Assembly: GCA_947573465.1 (NCBI GenBank)
Contig: CANPET010000015.1
Coordinates: forward strand, 1 to 16,297
Direction of reading: 5' to 3'
Length of the DNA: 16,297 nucleotides
DNA from: an uncultured Eubacterium sp.
GTDB taxonomy: Bacteria > Bacillota > Clostridia > Lachnospirales > Lachnospiraceae
The stretch's first letter is position 1. Each line of letters starts with the position of its first letter. Positions 6,711 to 14,218 of this stretch are shown here, piece by piece. The notes beneath the pieces were generated by a model, which saw nothing but the letters and a program-made list of their open reading frames with translations, was not told the DNA's origin and did no database searches. A program made the position numbers and the translations under genes.

Positions 6711-7595
6711 ATGAGAAAGAGATTTACTGATGAGCAGGTTGATGTCGCAAATCATAAAGATATTATAGAGGTAGCAAATAATCTGGGATTAAACCTTGTA
6801 AAAGAAAGCAGCTATTATCGAGTACCCGGAAATGGTGGATTTTGCATTTCCCCAATCAGGAATGCCTTTTATATTCATTCAAAGCAGGGTGGAGATGGAT
6901 GTAAAGGCGGTCCGATTCAACTGGTAATGATGATAGAGGGAATACCGTGGGTTAAAGCAGTAGCATATCTTTTAGGAGAAGAAATAAGAGAGGTTGCAAT
7001 AAAAAATCAGGCTCCAAATCCCAAAAAGAAACTTGTTATTCCGGAAAGAAACAGCAATTATGGACATATGTATGCATATCTAATGAAGACAAGAAAAATC
7101 GATAAGAATATAATCGATATTTTTGTTAAAGAAAAATTACTTTATGAGAATACATATCATAGTTGTGTTTTTGTCGGATATGATAATGAGGGAAAAATAA
7201 AGCACTGTGCTATGAGAGGAACAGTAAGCGAAAATGCTTTTAAAGGGGAAGCGGCAGGAAGTGATAAGAAATATACTTTCCACAGAGAGGGGAACAGCAA
7301 AACTCTTAGAGTGTTCGAGGGAGCTATAGATTCTTTCAGTTATTTATCTCTACATAATGATGCACTTAATGATCATATATTATGCCTATGTTGCTTATCA
7401 GATATAGCATTGGGTGAATACATAAAGCATCATCATATTGAGAAAATTATTTTTCAACTGGATAATGATTGTTGGGGAAACGATGCTACAAGTGAGCTGA
7501 TGGAAAAATACAAATCTGATTACATGGTGGATGATGAACGGCCACCGAAACAGTATAAAGATTGGAATAAGTATAAAGTAGCATTAGGAGAGTAG
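6711..7595 (+). CDS. Toprim/DnaG-like protein (DUF3991-type) of conjugative elements
   Basis: A 294-residue protein with strong SD AGGAGAAAAGGGGTGA. The N-terminal part (about 1-95) resembles a degenerate CHC2 primase zinc-ribbon: it keeps the GGDG-x-x-GGPIQLVMMIEG segment but lacks the Cys/His ligand set. The middle (about 115-195) looks like the DUF3991 region. The C-terminal part is a Toprim fold with Glu203 in VFEGAIDSFSY and the acidic motif DND at 251-253 in FQLDNDCWG. Proteins of this type sit beside relaxases in Clostridia elements and are thought to act in primer synthesis or DNA processing of the transferred strand; no catalytic proof is known to me. It is followed after 4 bp by mobC, so they are co-translated. 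Confidence 0.82.
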   Translation: MRKRFTDEQVDVANHKDIIEVANNLGLNLVKESSYYRVPGNGGFCISPIRNAFYIHSKQGGDGCKGGPIQLVMMIEGIPWVKAVAYLLGEEIREVAIKNQAPNPKKKLVIPERNSNYGHMYAYLMKTRKIDKNIIDIFVKEKLLYENTYHSCVFVGYDNEGKIKHCAMRGTVSENAFKGEAAGSDKKYTFHREGNSKTLRVFEGAIDSFSYLSLHNDALNDHILCLCCLSDIALGEYIKHHHIEKIIFQLDNDCWGNDATSELMEKYKSDYMVDDERPPKQYKDWNKYKVALGE

Positions 7596-7599
7596 TGTT

Positions 7600-7941
7600 A
7601 TGGCAAGGAAGATTAGAAAGACAATCCGGTTTAGCGATAGGGAAATGAAAGAACTAAAGCATAAGGCAGATACCGCAGGAAGAGATATTTCATCATATAT
7701 ACGTTCTGCAGTATTTCAATATGATGTAGCAATTATCCCAGGGCTTCCTGAATTAAACCACCAGGTTGCAAAAATTGGTAATAACCTGAATCAGCTTACA
7801 ATGTTAAGTCATCAGGGCAGTATTAAAAGTCCAAACTTAGAAGAAACAAGAGAAGTGTTGGACAGGGTATATGAAAAGTTATTTGAAATAAGTGAGGCAA
7901 TAAATAATGGCGATAGTGAAAGTGGCCACGGACAAGAATGA
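7600..7941 (+). CDS. mobC: MobC-type relaxosome accessory protein
   Basis: A 113-residue protein. The first 40 residues form a ribbon-helix-helix DNA-binding unit (KIRKTIRFSDREMKELKHKA, then SSYIRSAV). The typical MobC segment LPELNHQVAKIGNNLNQL follows and ends in a helical tail. MobC proteins bind oriT and help the relaxase open and nick the DNA strand. The SD GGAGAG lies at the end of the preceding gene. The last 35 bp overlap the relaxase start, which indicates translational coupling and equal amounts of the two partners. Confidence 0.9.
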   Translation: MARKIRKTIRFSDREMKELKHKADTAGRDISSYIRSAVFQYDVAIIPGLPELNHQVAKIGNNLNQLTMLSHQGSIKSPNLEETREVLDRVYEKLFEISEAINNGDSESGHGQE

Positions 7942-9184
7942 AAAAGAAATAAAGTATAATACAAAAGGCAAAATGAGAAGAGTAATTGAGTATATCAATA
8001 AACCAGTGAAAACTTATCCGGGATTGCAGGGTGGAAGATATATCAATAACTATGACAATACCTATAATGAGATGATGCTTACAAAAAAAGCATGGGGAAA
8101 GACAAATGGAAGAATGGTAATTCATTTAATACAGTCTTTTGCCCCAGGGGAATCCAATCCAGAACAGGTAAAAGAAATTGCTGAAAGATTTTTGCAGCAT
8201 GAGAAGTTTAAAGGATTTCAAATTCAATATGCTGTCCATACTGATACAGAAAAACTTCATACACATTATATTATTAATACAGTAAATGTGGAAACAGGTT
8301 ATAAATGGCAAATGGCAACATGGGAACTTGAAGAATTGAAAGGATATTCTGATGAATTATGTAGAGAATATGGACTAACCGTACTTACTGAAGAAAAGAA
8401 AAAAGGAAATAAAAAAAGCATTACACAACAGAAAGCCGAAGAGCAGGGAAAGTCATGGAAGATGGAAACACAGTTATCTGTTGACGAAGCGTTGAAAATC
8501 GCCACAAACAGGGCAGATTTTATTAGCATTATGAGTAAGCAGGGATATCAAGTAAAGTGGTTTGATGGGTCAAAATACGTGACGTTCACCAACAAAAATA
8601 ATCAGTCTGTAAGAAACAAATTGTTTGATTCCCCGGAACAGTATACGAAAGAGGCAATGATTAAGAAATTTAAAGAAAACTCTAAAGAGCAGCATAAGGA
8701 ATACAGAGATAAAGGTAATTTTTCTGATATTAGAAAAACTACCTTTTTTGATGTCCGGGATGCGCTGGAGATTGCAACAGGAAAGGATGAATTTATATCT
8801 ATACTTAATGCTCAGGGATATCAGGTAACATGGGATGACAGACATAAATATGTTACGTTCAAAAAGGATGGACATCAGGCTGTAAGAAACAGAAACTTTT
8901 ATCCGGGAGAAAAATACACAAAAGAAGCTATGTTAAAAAAGTTTGAAAAGAATATGAAAAAGGAGGAAGAAATAGAAAGTGGAAAATATCGAAATGTTGT
9001 TGCAGATGCAGGAGAACAAAGAAGAGGAGATTTGTTATATCTTCTCACTTCGTTCTTAAGATTGAGTAACCCAAAGGATAACTATCCACATCAAACGCAC
9101 ATAAGAAATCATTCAGCTGCAGCAATAAGAGATTATATGGCAGAGGCTGAAAAAGGAAAAGGAATTGACTGGGAACAGCCATAG
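7907..9184 (+). CDS. MOBP-family relaxase (MobA/VirD2-like)
   Basis: A 425-residue protein. Motif I tyrosine is Tyr29 in RVIEYINKP, which would attack the nic site. Motif II is in the region IHLIQSFAPGE. Motif III is HTDTEKLHTHYIINTVN, giving the HxD...HxH metal-binding set of MOBP/VirD2 relaxases. It nicks oriT and leads the single strand into the T4SS. After the nickase domain (about 1-175) comes an unusual tandem duplication of about 65 residues (about 190-254 and 280-345; shared QGYQV-x-W ... KYVTF ... YTKEAM-KKF). The C-terminus is charged. It overlaps mobC by 35 bp, with GTGAGG as SD. It is intact, unlike several downstream partners. Confidence 0.92.
   Translation: MAIVKVATDKNEKEIKYNTKGKMRRVIEYINKPVKTYPGLQGGRYINNYDNTYNEMMLTKKAWGKTNGRMVIHLIQSFAPGESNPEQVKEIAERFLQHEKFKGFQIQYAVHTDTEKLHTHYIINTVNVETGYKWQMATWELEELKGYSDELCREYGLTVLTEEKKKGNKKSITQQKAEEQGKSWKMETQLSVDEALKIATNRADFISIMSKQGYQVKWFDGSKYVTFTNKNNQSVRNKLFDSPEQYTKEAMIKKFKENSKEQHKEYRDKGNFSDIRKTTFFDVRDALEIATGKDEFISILNAQGYQVTWDDRHKYVTFKKDGHQAVRNRNFYPGEKYTKEAMLKKFEKNMKKEEEIESGKYRNVVADAGEQRRGDLLYLLTSFLRLSNPKDNYPHQTHIRNHSAAAIRDYMAEAEKGKGIDWEQP
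8474..8950 (+). repeat. Tandem duplicated domain inside the relaxase
   Basis: Two copies (about 8474-8675 and 8744-8946) both encode the order: A-L-x-I-A-T, F-I-S-I, QGYQV-x-W, KYVTF, a Val-Arg-Asn segment, YTKEAM and KKF. Identity is high at protein level but moderate in DNA, so the duplication is not recent. The function is unknown; substrate or DNA binding is a guess. Confidence 0.8.
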
Positions 9185-9198
9185 AAAGCAGGTGATTT

Positions 9199-10407
9199 AT
9201 GAAAAAAAATACGGGTTGGAAGATATTTTTAGGAATATTTCTTTTTGTCATCGTCAGTTACTGTAGTCTGTTTCTTACAGTGATGCTGGATCAGAGTTTA
9301 AAGAATCATATTGTAGGAATTATATGGCAGCCACAGGAGTTGGCATATTATATCATTCACTATCCGGGGACAGAAGCCTTGCTGTTAATTGTTTTTGTTA
9401 TATTGACATTGGTATCTATATGTCTGATTTCAATGAGTAATGATAACTATAAGAGTAAAGTGCAACAGATTACTCCACAAATAAGTACCCCGGTACCGGC
9501 AGGGCAGGGGCAGCATGGTACAGCAAAATGGATGCCGGAAAATGATTTTAACAAATACTTTGACACTGTGATCATTAACCGAAAGGAACTTATGAATGGT
9601 TCTTTAAAGTTGGACAAGGCTGGATACGTTTTGGGAATGAAAAAAATATCTTCAAATAAAGAAAAACTTTATATTGTTAATGATGATAAGCATGTGTTGG
9701 TAATTGGAGATACCGGCATTGGTAAGTCGAGAAGAAAAGCATTAAACACACTAGCATGTTTATTATTGGGTGAAGAGAATATTTTTGTGATTGATATGAA
9801 AAAGGAAATCTATGATTACACGATAGAAACTGCAAAAAAGAGAGGATATTATCCGATAATAATTAATTTTGTAAACCCTTATGCATCAGATCGTGATAAT
9901 ATTTTGGAGCCGATATGTAAATATCTAAGAGCAGGAAATGTATCGAAGGCTATAGAGCAGACATGGTCTACTGTGAATCAGTTGGTGGGACCACCACCAA
10001 AGAATGCAGAAAAATTGTGGAATGGTGGAGAGTCTGCTATTATGGCAGCTTCAATAATGGCAGTATGTTATGATAACATGAATCATCCTGAATATCAGAA
10101 TATGACAAATGTATTTTATTTCATAACTGAGATGTGTCAGGATTATAAAGGCGCATTGCCTTTAGAGTTTTACATTCAGTCTCTTCCGGATGAGCATCCG
10201 TCAAAGATTTTATTGTCAGCTACCAAACTGGCGCATTTTAAGACGAGGTCAGCATTTTATGTGTCAGCTGTTATGACATTAAAATTATTTACAATACCGG
10301 CAATTAATAACATGACTAATTGCAGTGATTACGACCTGGATAAACTGATTACAGAAAATAAAAAAATAATCATGTATATATGTCTTCCGGCAAAGGACAA
10401 GACATAA
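9199..10407 (+). CDS. VirD4/TraG-type coupling protein, N-terminal fragment (frame broken)
   Basis: 402 residues with two N-terminal membrane helices (about 9-30 and 58-80), the GQHGTAKWM segment typical of Firmicute TraG proteins, and Walker A GDTGIGKS at 170-177. The reading continues through conserved regions including SATKLAHFKTRSAFYVSAVM. It then stops abruptly after ICLPAKDKT at a TAA (10405-10407), where VirD4 proteins normally continue with a helix leading to Walker B. Walker B and the rest are in another frame (10380-11099). This ATPase would link the relaxosome to the channel; as it stands it lacks half of the nucleotide site and should be inactive unless the break is an artefact. 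SD: AAGCAGGTGATTT (weak to moderate). Confidence 0.85.
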   Translation: MKKNTGWKIFLGIFLFVIVSYCSLFLTVMLDQSLKNHIVGIIWQPQELAYYIIHYPGTEALLLIVFVILTLVSICLISMSNDNYKSKVQQITPQISTPVPAGQGQHGTAKWMPENDFNKYFDTVIINRKELMNGSLKLDKAGYVLGMKKISSNKEKLYIVNDDKHVLVIGDTGIGKSRRKALNTLACLLLGEENIFVIDMKKEIYDYTIETAKKRGYYPIIINFVNPYASDRDNILEPICKYLRAGNVSKAIEQTWSTVNQLVGPPPKNAEKLWNGGESAIMAASIMAVCYDNMNHPEYQNMTNVFYFITEMCQDYKGALPLEFYIQSLPDEHPSKILLSATKLAHFKTRSAFYVSAVMTLKLFTIPAINNMTNCSDYDLDKLITENKKIIMYICLPAKDKT

Positions 10408-11099
10408 CAACAGATGAGCTGGATAGAATTGCAGATGAATATGGTGGAAGGCTGCCAAGAAGATGGACTTTTATAGATGATGAGATAGGAAACTTTGCTG
10501 AAATTGATAACCTTTCCATGCAGACGACTTTTTACAGATCCAAGGGAATACGACACATCCTGTTTTTACAGTCTTATTCACAGTTTCATGATATTTATGG
10601 AAAGGAAAAGGCACAGATAATATTTGATAATTTATCTTATACCGACTATATGCACAGTCCTAATTCAGAAACAAATAAGAAGATATCAGATGATTTAGAT
10701 GACTATACGTGTTTATCATATTCCGTAAATTCTAATGCACCGGCAGGAAGTCTGATGGCAAGAGGAAATAAAGGTGATACAAAAAATCTGATTGGAAGAA
10801 AACTGTTAAAACCTAATGAAGTGGCAAGAATAAGCAGCCCATATACGCTGGTATTATCTAATAATGATCCGGCGATAATGTATGCTCCGGATATTAGTAA
10901 GTGCTTTTTTAATGAATTCTTTGGAATGGGAAGCCCGGAGCACAATAAAAAAATAAGAATGAGGAGAAGGGAGGAAGATGAAAAGAGGTCAAGACCTAAT
11001 AATGAAAAAATGCAGTTATGGAATGTTTGGAAAAAATGGCAGAGACATATTGACATTTTAATTGCCGAACAACAGAAAAAAAAGGAGATGGAGGTTTAA
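10380..11099 (+). CDS. VirD4/TraG-type coupling protein, C-terminal fragment
   Basis: This frame carries the rest of the coupling protein: ELDRIADEYGGRLP, Walker B FIDDE (10470-10484), LFLQSYSQFHDIYG (arginine-finger/Q region) and the closing part R-x-L-L-K-P-N-E-V-A-R-I. The ATG at 10380 lies inside the upstream fragment without an SD, so separate translation is unlikely; the real frame change is near 10400-10410. Compared with VirD4 relatives about a dozen residues between KDKT and ELDRI seem missing, which points to a small out-of-frame deletion rather than programmed frameshifting. It ends 2 bp before the pilin-like gene, whose SD (AAAGGAGATGGAGG) lies within this fragment. Confidence 0.8.
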   Translation: MSSGKGQDITTDELDRIADEYGGRLPRRWTFIDDEIGNFAEIDNLSMQTTFYRSKGIRHILFLQSYSQFHDIYGKEKAQIIFDNLSYTDYMHSPNSETNKKISDDLDDYTCLSYSVNSNAPAGSLMARGNKGDTKNLIGRKLLKPNEVARISSPYTLVLSNNDPAIMYAPDISKCFFNEFFGMGSPEHNKKIRMRRREEDEKRSRPNNEKMQLWNVWKKWQRHIDILIAEQQKKKEMEV

Positions 11100-11100
11100 T

Positions 11101-11457
11101 ATGAACAAAATAAAAAGAAAAGTAAATAAGGTAACAACAGGTATTATGGTAATGCTCACATTGGTGATTTCTAATGTGAGCATTATTTTTGCAAAAGGAG
11201 AAGCAGATATCAGCAAATCAATTCTTTTTACAGGAACAAAGCAGTTGATTACAGATACACAAAAAGGTCTGCTTGGACTTGTAGCAGTCATTGCTATCAC
11301 ACTCGTTATATATTTTTCGGTTCGATGGAAAATGGCAGAGGAGACAGAGCAAAAGGTATGGAAAAAAAGAGCTATAGGAACGGTGGTTGCTGCTGTTATT
11401 GCAGTGGTATCGGTAGTGGTTATTCCGATTATCCTCAGTTATTACACATCAAAATAA
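11101..11457 (+). CDS. VirB2/TrbC-like pilin or small membrane T4SS subunit
   Basis: The start at 11101 is chosen because AAAGGAGATGGAGG ends a few bases before it; the in-frame ATG at 11062 lies within the coupling-protein fragment. The 118-residue protein has a signal-like N-terminal helix ending near IIFAKGE (about 12-31), then two membrane helices (about 55-73 and 90-115) separated by a basic loop (KVWKKR). A cleavable signal plus two helices is the layout of VirB2-type pilins, and the gene is at the usual pilin position between coupling protein and VirB6-like gene. There is no enzyme motif. Assignment rests on size, topology and order. Confidence 0.7.
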   Translation: MNKIKRKVNKVTTGIMVMLTLVISNVSIIFAKGEADISKSILFTGTKQLITDTQKGLLGLVAVIAITLVIYFSVRWKMAEETEQKVWKKRAIGTVVAAVIAVVSVVVIPIILSYYTSK

Positions 11458-11472
11458 AGAAGGTGAAGGCAT

Positions 11473-12204
11473 ATGGTTCAATGGTTAATGAATGGTATCA
11501 CCGATGAAATAACAGATGCGGTAAAAGAATTATTTAATGGTATGCTCAGTGGTTTTTTAACTGATTTGGTTGAAGAGGCTTTTAATATGCTGGATGAATT
11601 GCTGGTTGATTTGCTTGATATTGTTCTTAATTGTCAGGAATATATGGTTTCACATATTGGGCTGACAGGAATTGATTTTGATAAAATTAATATGGTAATT
11701 CTGAAGTTTGCTATTGCTGTCATACTTTTAAAGTTTTTAAGTAAGGGATTTAATGTCTATATTCTGCAGAATGATGGTGATGCAGATCATGATCCTTTCC
11801 AACTACTGATAGGATTATTTGAAGCTATGGCAATATCACTTACATTTTATGGTTTGTATCCATATCTTGTACAAATATTTAAGTCGTTGACAAATCAACT
11901 GTTAAAGGCAATAGGAAATAAAGGAGAAATTAGTACTGTAACATCTGCGTTGCTGAAACAACAGGGTGTTGTTACGATTATTCTTATTGTAGTTTTAGCA
12001 ATCATACTATTTATTTTGTATATAAAACTAATTATGGATGGTGCAGAATTAATGATATTAAGATATGCTATGCCATTTCTTTCAGTAGGACTTATGGATT
12101 CTGATGGTGGCACCTTTAAGGTAGGCGGTAAGAAGTTTTTACAGATGGGATTCACATGTACACTTAGAATTGTGTTATTAAGATTTCTATTGCATTGGTG
12201 TTAA
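11473..12204 (+). CDS. VirB6/TrbL-like channel protein, frame-shifted near its C-terminus
   Basis: A 243-residue open frame with SD AGAAGGTGAAGG. It has an amphipathic N-terminal part rich in Leu/Asp/Glu and several membrane helices (about 70-90, 110-135, 165-190 and 195-215), including AELMILRYAMPFLSVGLMDS, a segment typical of the TrbL-like proteins of Firmicute elements. The frame ends in LLRFLLHWC. Reading one base over continues a plausible C-terminus, ISIALVLTLHPIWG onward to 12350. One missing A at 12180-12182 explains the change. The intact protein would be about 292 residues and would form part of the inner-membrane mating channel. Confidence 0.8.
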   Translation: MVQWLMNGITDEITDAVKELFNGMLSGFLTDLVEEAFNMLDELLVDLLDIVLNCQEYMVSHIGLTGIDFDKINMVILKFAIAVILLKFLSKGFNVYILQNDGDADHDPFQLLIGLFEAMAISLTFYGLYPYLVQIFKSLTNQLLKAIGNKGEISTVTSALLKQQGVVTIILIVVLAIILFILYIKLIMDGAELMILRYAMPFLSVGLMDSDGGTFKVGGKKFLQMGFTCTLRIVLLRFLLHWC

Positions 12205-12350
12205 CACTTCATCCAATATGGGGAATTGCATTTGCAATCTTGTCACTGTCAGTACCAAAACTCTTACAGGAATATCTGTTTATGAAACAAGGCGGTGGAT
12301 TGAGCAGTAAGATATATGCCGCATCTGCGCTCAGAAACTTTATAAGATAA
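12183..12350 (+). pseudogene. Out-of-frame C-terminal part of the VirB6/TrbL-like gene
   Basis: In this frame the DNA reads ISIALVLTLHPIWG, then AILSLSVPKLLQEY, and ends ASALRNFIR before TAA at 12348-12350. It has codon use like its surroundings, no start or SD of its own, and the end expected for the family. It is followed after 14 bp, including the SD TAGGAGAT, by the next gene, as in an intact operon. Confidence 0.7.
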
Positions 12351-12364
12351 TAGGAGATAAAAAG

Positions 12365-12583
12365 ATGGAGACAATCAATCAATTAATTACTGCATTAAGA
12401 ATTCTCATAGGTGTTGGTGGTGTTTGTAGAATTATAGCAATATTAGTGCAGAATATTGGAGAAGAAGATAAAAAGCCTGCTTATAAGCAGATTAAAAATA
12501 TCATAATATTTATGATATTTTCAGTGGTGATTTTATCGATAAGAGATATTATAAAATCGTATTATTTTATCAGATATCTATAA
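12365..12583 (+). CDS. Small two-helix membrane protein of the T4SS operon
   Basis: 72 residues with SD TAGGAGATAAAAAG. It starts METINQLITALRILIGVGGV and has two predicted membrane helices (about 8-29 and 46-63) joined by a charged loop (EEDKKPAYKQIKN). A similar short protein with ITALRILIGVGG-type sequence is common between VirB6-like and VirB3-like genes in Clostridia elements, where it is often labelled only as a membrane or mercury-transporter-like protein. No metal-binding cysteines are present (only one Cys), so a transport role is not supported. It is probably a structural channel part (inference). Confidence 0.65.
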   Translation: METINQLITALRILIGVGGVCRIIAILVQNIGEEDKKPAYKQIKNIIIFMIFSVVILSIRDIIKSYYFIRYL

Positions 12584-12601
12584 TAGAGGAGGTGTTTATA
12601 G

Positions 12602-12892
12602 TTGGATAATGAAAGATTATACAATCCTACATATATCAAGGCAGAAAAAGAATATATTCCTGGAGTAGGACGGAAAGAGTTAATGCTCATAGGGATTTTT
12701 GTGACAGCAGTCCTTATAATAAGCATTATAATGTACCAGATAAAAGGCGATTTGGCATCGACAATGTTGTTTTTTATGATTGGAGTTGCAGTTTCATTCT
12801 TTCTGAATGTAAAGAATGAGGCAAACTTATCCGTTTTAATGTTTATATTCTTTGTTTCAGTATGTGAAAGAGCAACAGATATTTATGTATAA
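12602..12892 (+). CDS. VirB3/PrgI-like protein, probably frame-shifted at its end (TTG start)
   Basis: The start is TTG at 12602, fixed by the strong SD AGAGGAGGTG (12585-12594) at 7-nt spacing; no ATG fits. The product starts DNERLYNPTYIKAEKEYIPG and has two membrane helices (about 27-45 and 51-68), the two-helix layout of VirB3/PrgI proteins that pair with VirB4. The frame ends with VSVCERATDIYV, but the other frame from about 12855 reads FQYVKEQQIFMYKYQKEWE and stops at 12914, just before the next SD. QQ-x-F/Y...KEW endings fit this family from memory, so I infer a frameshift near 12854. The intact length would be about 103 residues. Confidence 0.7.
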   Translation: MDNERLYNPTYIKAEKEYIPGVGRKELMLIGIFVTAVLIISIIMYQIKGDLASTMLFFMIGVAVSFFLNVKNEANLSVLMFIFFVSVCERATDIYV

Positions 12893-12914
12893 ATATCAAA
12901 AAGAATGGGAATAG
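12855..12914 (+). pseudogene. Out-of-frame C-terminal tail of the VirB3/PrgI-like gene
   Basis: FQYVKEQQIFMYKYQKEWE followed by TAG (12912-12914). The frame change can be explained by one extra base or two missing bases near 12854. There is no start or SD of its own. It is less certain than the other two breaks because the segment is short. Confidence 0.5.
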
Positions 12915-12924
12915 GAGAGCAGAG

Positions 12925-14208
12925 ATGGTTATTTATTTAACTTCAGAAAAGGGAAATATACTGGAAGAAAGCAGTCTAGTAGTTAAAAGATATGACAAAT
13001 GGAAATGTGATATACAAAAATTTATTAAAGAAGAATATGTAAACATTTCTAATGCAGATTGCGAAATGATAGTTGTAGATGTATATGCTGTTGAAAAAGT
13101 AGAAGAAATTTTACATTTAAATAATGCATTTCGAAAATCCGATATTGTGATGTTGATACCGGAAGATTACCGGGGAACATATCCTGAAGGCATTGACATT
13201 ATTATTAAGGATGAAAATACAGATGAAAGGCTGTTAAAGTTAATAAATCCAAAGAATACTGCAGAAGGTGATATTACTAAAATTGGGATATGGTCAGATA
13301 ATGATAAATTGAGTATACAGTTTGCAATTTCTTTACTTTCCTTTTTCTACAAAAAGATAGATGATATTTGTCTTGTTGAAATTTCGGATGAATTTATATT
13401 GGAAAATAATTTAAAGCAGTATAAATTGAAAGACAAGGAAGGTATTAAATACAAGGACATTCCGATAGTACATAATGCAATGCCTGATAACTGCAGAATA
13501 GGAGTATTTACATTTATTAAAAGGGATTCTAAACGCCTGTTTGACATGTGTGATATTCCTATTGAAGTTATATCAGAAAAACGTATACAAGTGGGAAATA
13601 AATCTTATAATGTATCTTATTCGTCTAGAAATTATTTCAAAAGGAATAATACTGTTTTTTATAAAATCTTTCAAGAATTTATGACGAAACAAAAAAGCAG
13701 AAGAATAGAGAATGGATTACAAATTATTAAGGAGCAGCGAAGAAAAATATTCTTTGCTGCTTCAATTATTTTAGCCATATTAATTCTCATTATCGTATTA
13801 CGAATGATGATATCAGGAAGCAGTAAATCATATGTACAAGAGACAACGTTGAATGTTCTTGAAACAGTAACAGAAGAAAGTGTTAGTAACGAGATAACTA
13901 CTGCATTATTAGAGACAACATCAAGTGTAATGCCTCCAGAAATAACAGTGACTGAAAAAATGACAGAGCAGAAGGAAACAGAAAAGCGGAATAAGAAAAA
14001 ACGTGAAAAGATTAAGAAAATTCCGGAAACACAATTTGTAGTTCCAAAGCAACAACAAACAGACTATAAAGTTAAAGAAAAAGTTACGGAAAAAGTAACT
14101 GTAAATCAATCTCAAAAGATGCCTAAAGAGAAAATTGAAGTCAATGGTTCAAGTAAGGAGAAAGTAGAAAATTATGGTGGAAATCCAAATAAAGAAAAAA
14201 TAGAATGA
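12925..14208 (+). CDS. Bitopic membrane protein with degenerate receiver/MinD-like cytoplasmic part
   Basis: 427 residues, SD AGGAG at 12913-12917. No family was recognised with certainty. Residues about 1-115 alternate strands and helices like a receiver-type fold (EMIVVDVYAV, DIVMLIPEDY). Residues about 118-235 resemble a MinD/ParA P-loop domain (KIGIWSDNDK, then SIQFAISLLSFFYKK, CLVEISDEF), but the glycine-lysine of Walker A is missing, so ATP binding is doubtful. This order recalls TadZ/CpaE proteins. A single membrane helix (about 274-295) follows, then about 130 outside residues rich in Thr, Glu and Lys with low complexity, suited to cross the cell wall. It is placed between VirB3-like and VirB4 genes and so may be a structural or anchoring T4SS part. 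The MinD/TadZ link is inference. Confidence 0.6.
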   Translation: MVIYLTSEKGNILEESSLVVKRYDKWKCDIQKFIKEEYVNISNADCEMIVVDVYAVEKVEEILHLNNAFRKSDIVMLIPEDYRGTYPEGIDIIIKDENTDERLLKLINPKNTAEGDITKIGIWSDNDKLSIQFAISLLSFFYKKIDDICLVEISDEFILENNLKQYKLKDKEGIKYKDIPIVHNAMPDNCRIGVFTFIKRDSKRLFDMCDIPIEVISEKRIQVGNKSYNVSYSSRNYFKRNNTVFYKIFQEFMTKQKSRRIENGLQIIKEQRRKIFFAASIILAILILIIVLRMMISGSSKSYVQETTLNVLETVTEESVSNEITTALLETTSSVMPPEITVTEKMTEQKETEKRNKKKREKIKKIPETQFVVPKQQQTDYKVKEKVTEKVTVNQSQKMPKEKIEVNGSSKEKVENYGGNPNKEKIE

Positions 14209-14218
14209 GGTATAAGAA

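Noticed and set aside
10380..10407. Programmed ribosomal frameshift in the coupling protein gene
   Set aside because: No slippery heptamer or following pseudoknot is evident in the overlap, and conserved residues seem to be missing, which favours a deletion.
12365..12583. Mercury transporter
   Set aside because: The protein lacks paired cysteines and is a short two-helix subunit at a fixed place in T4SS operons; that label appears to be a common misannotation.
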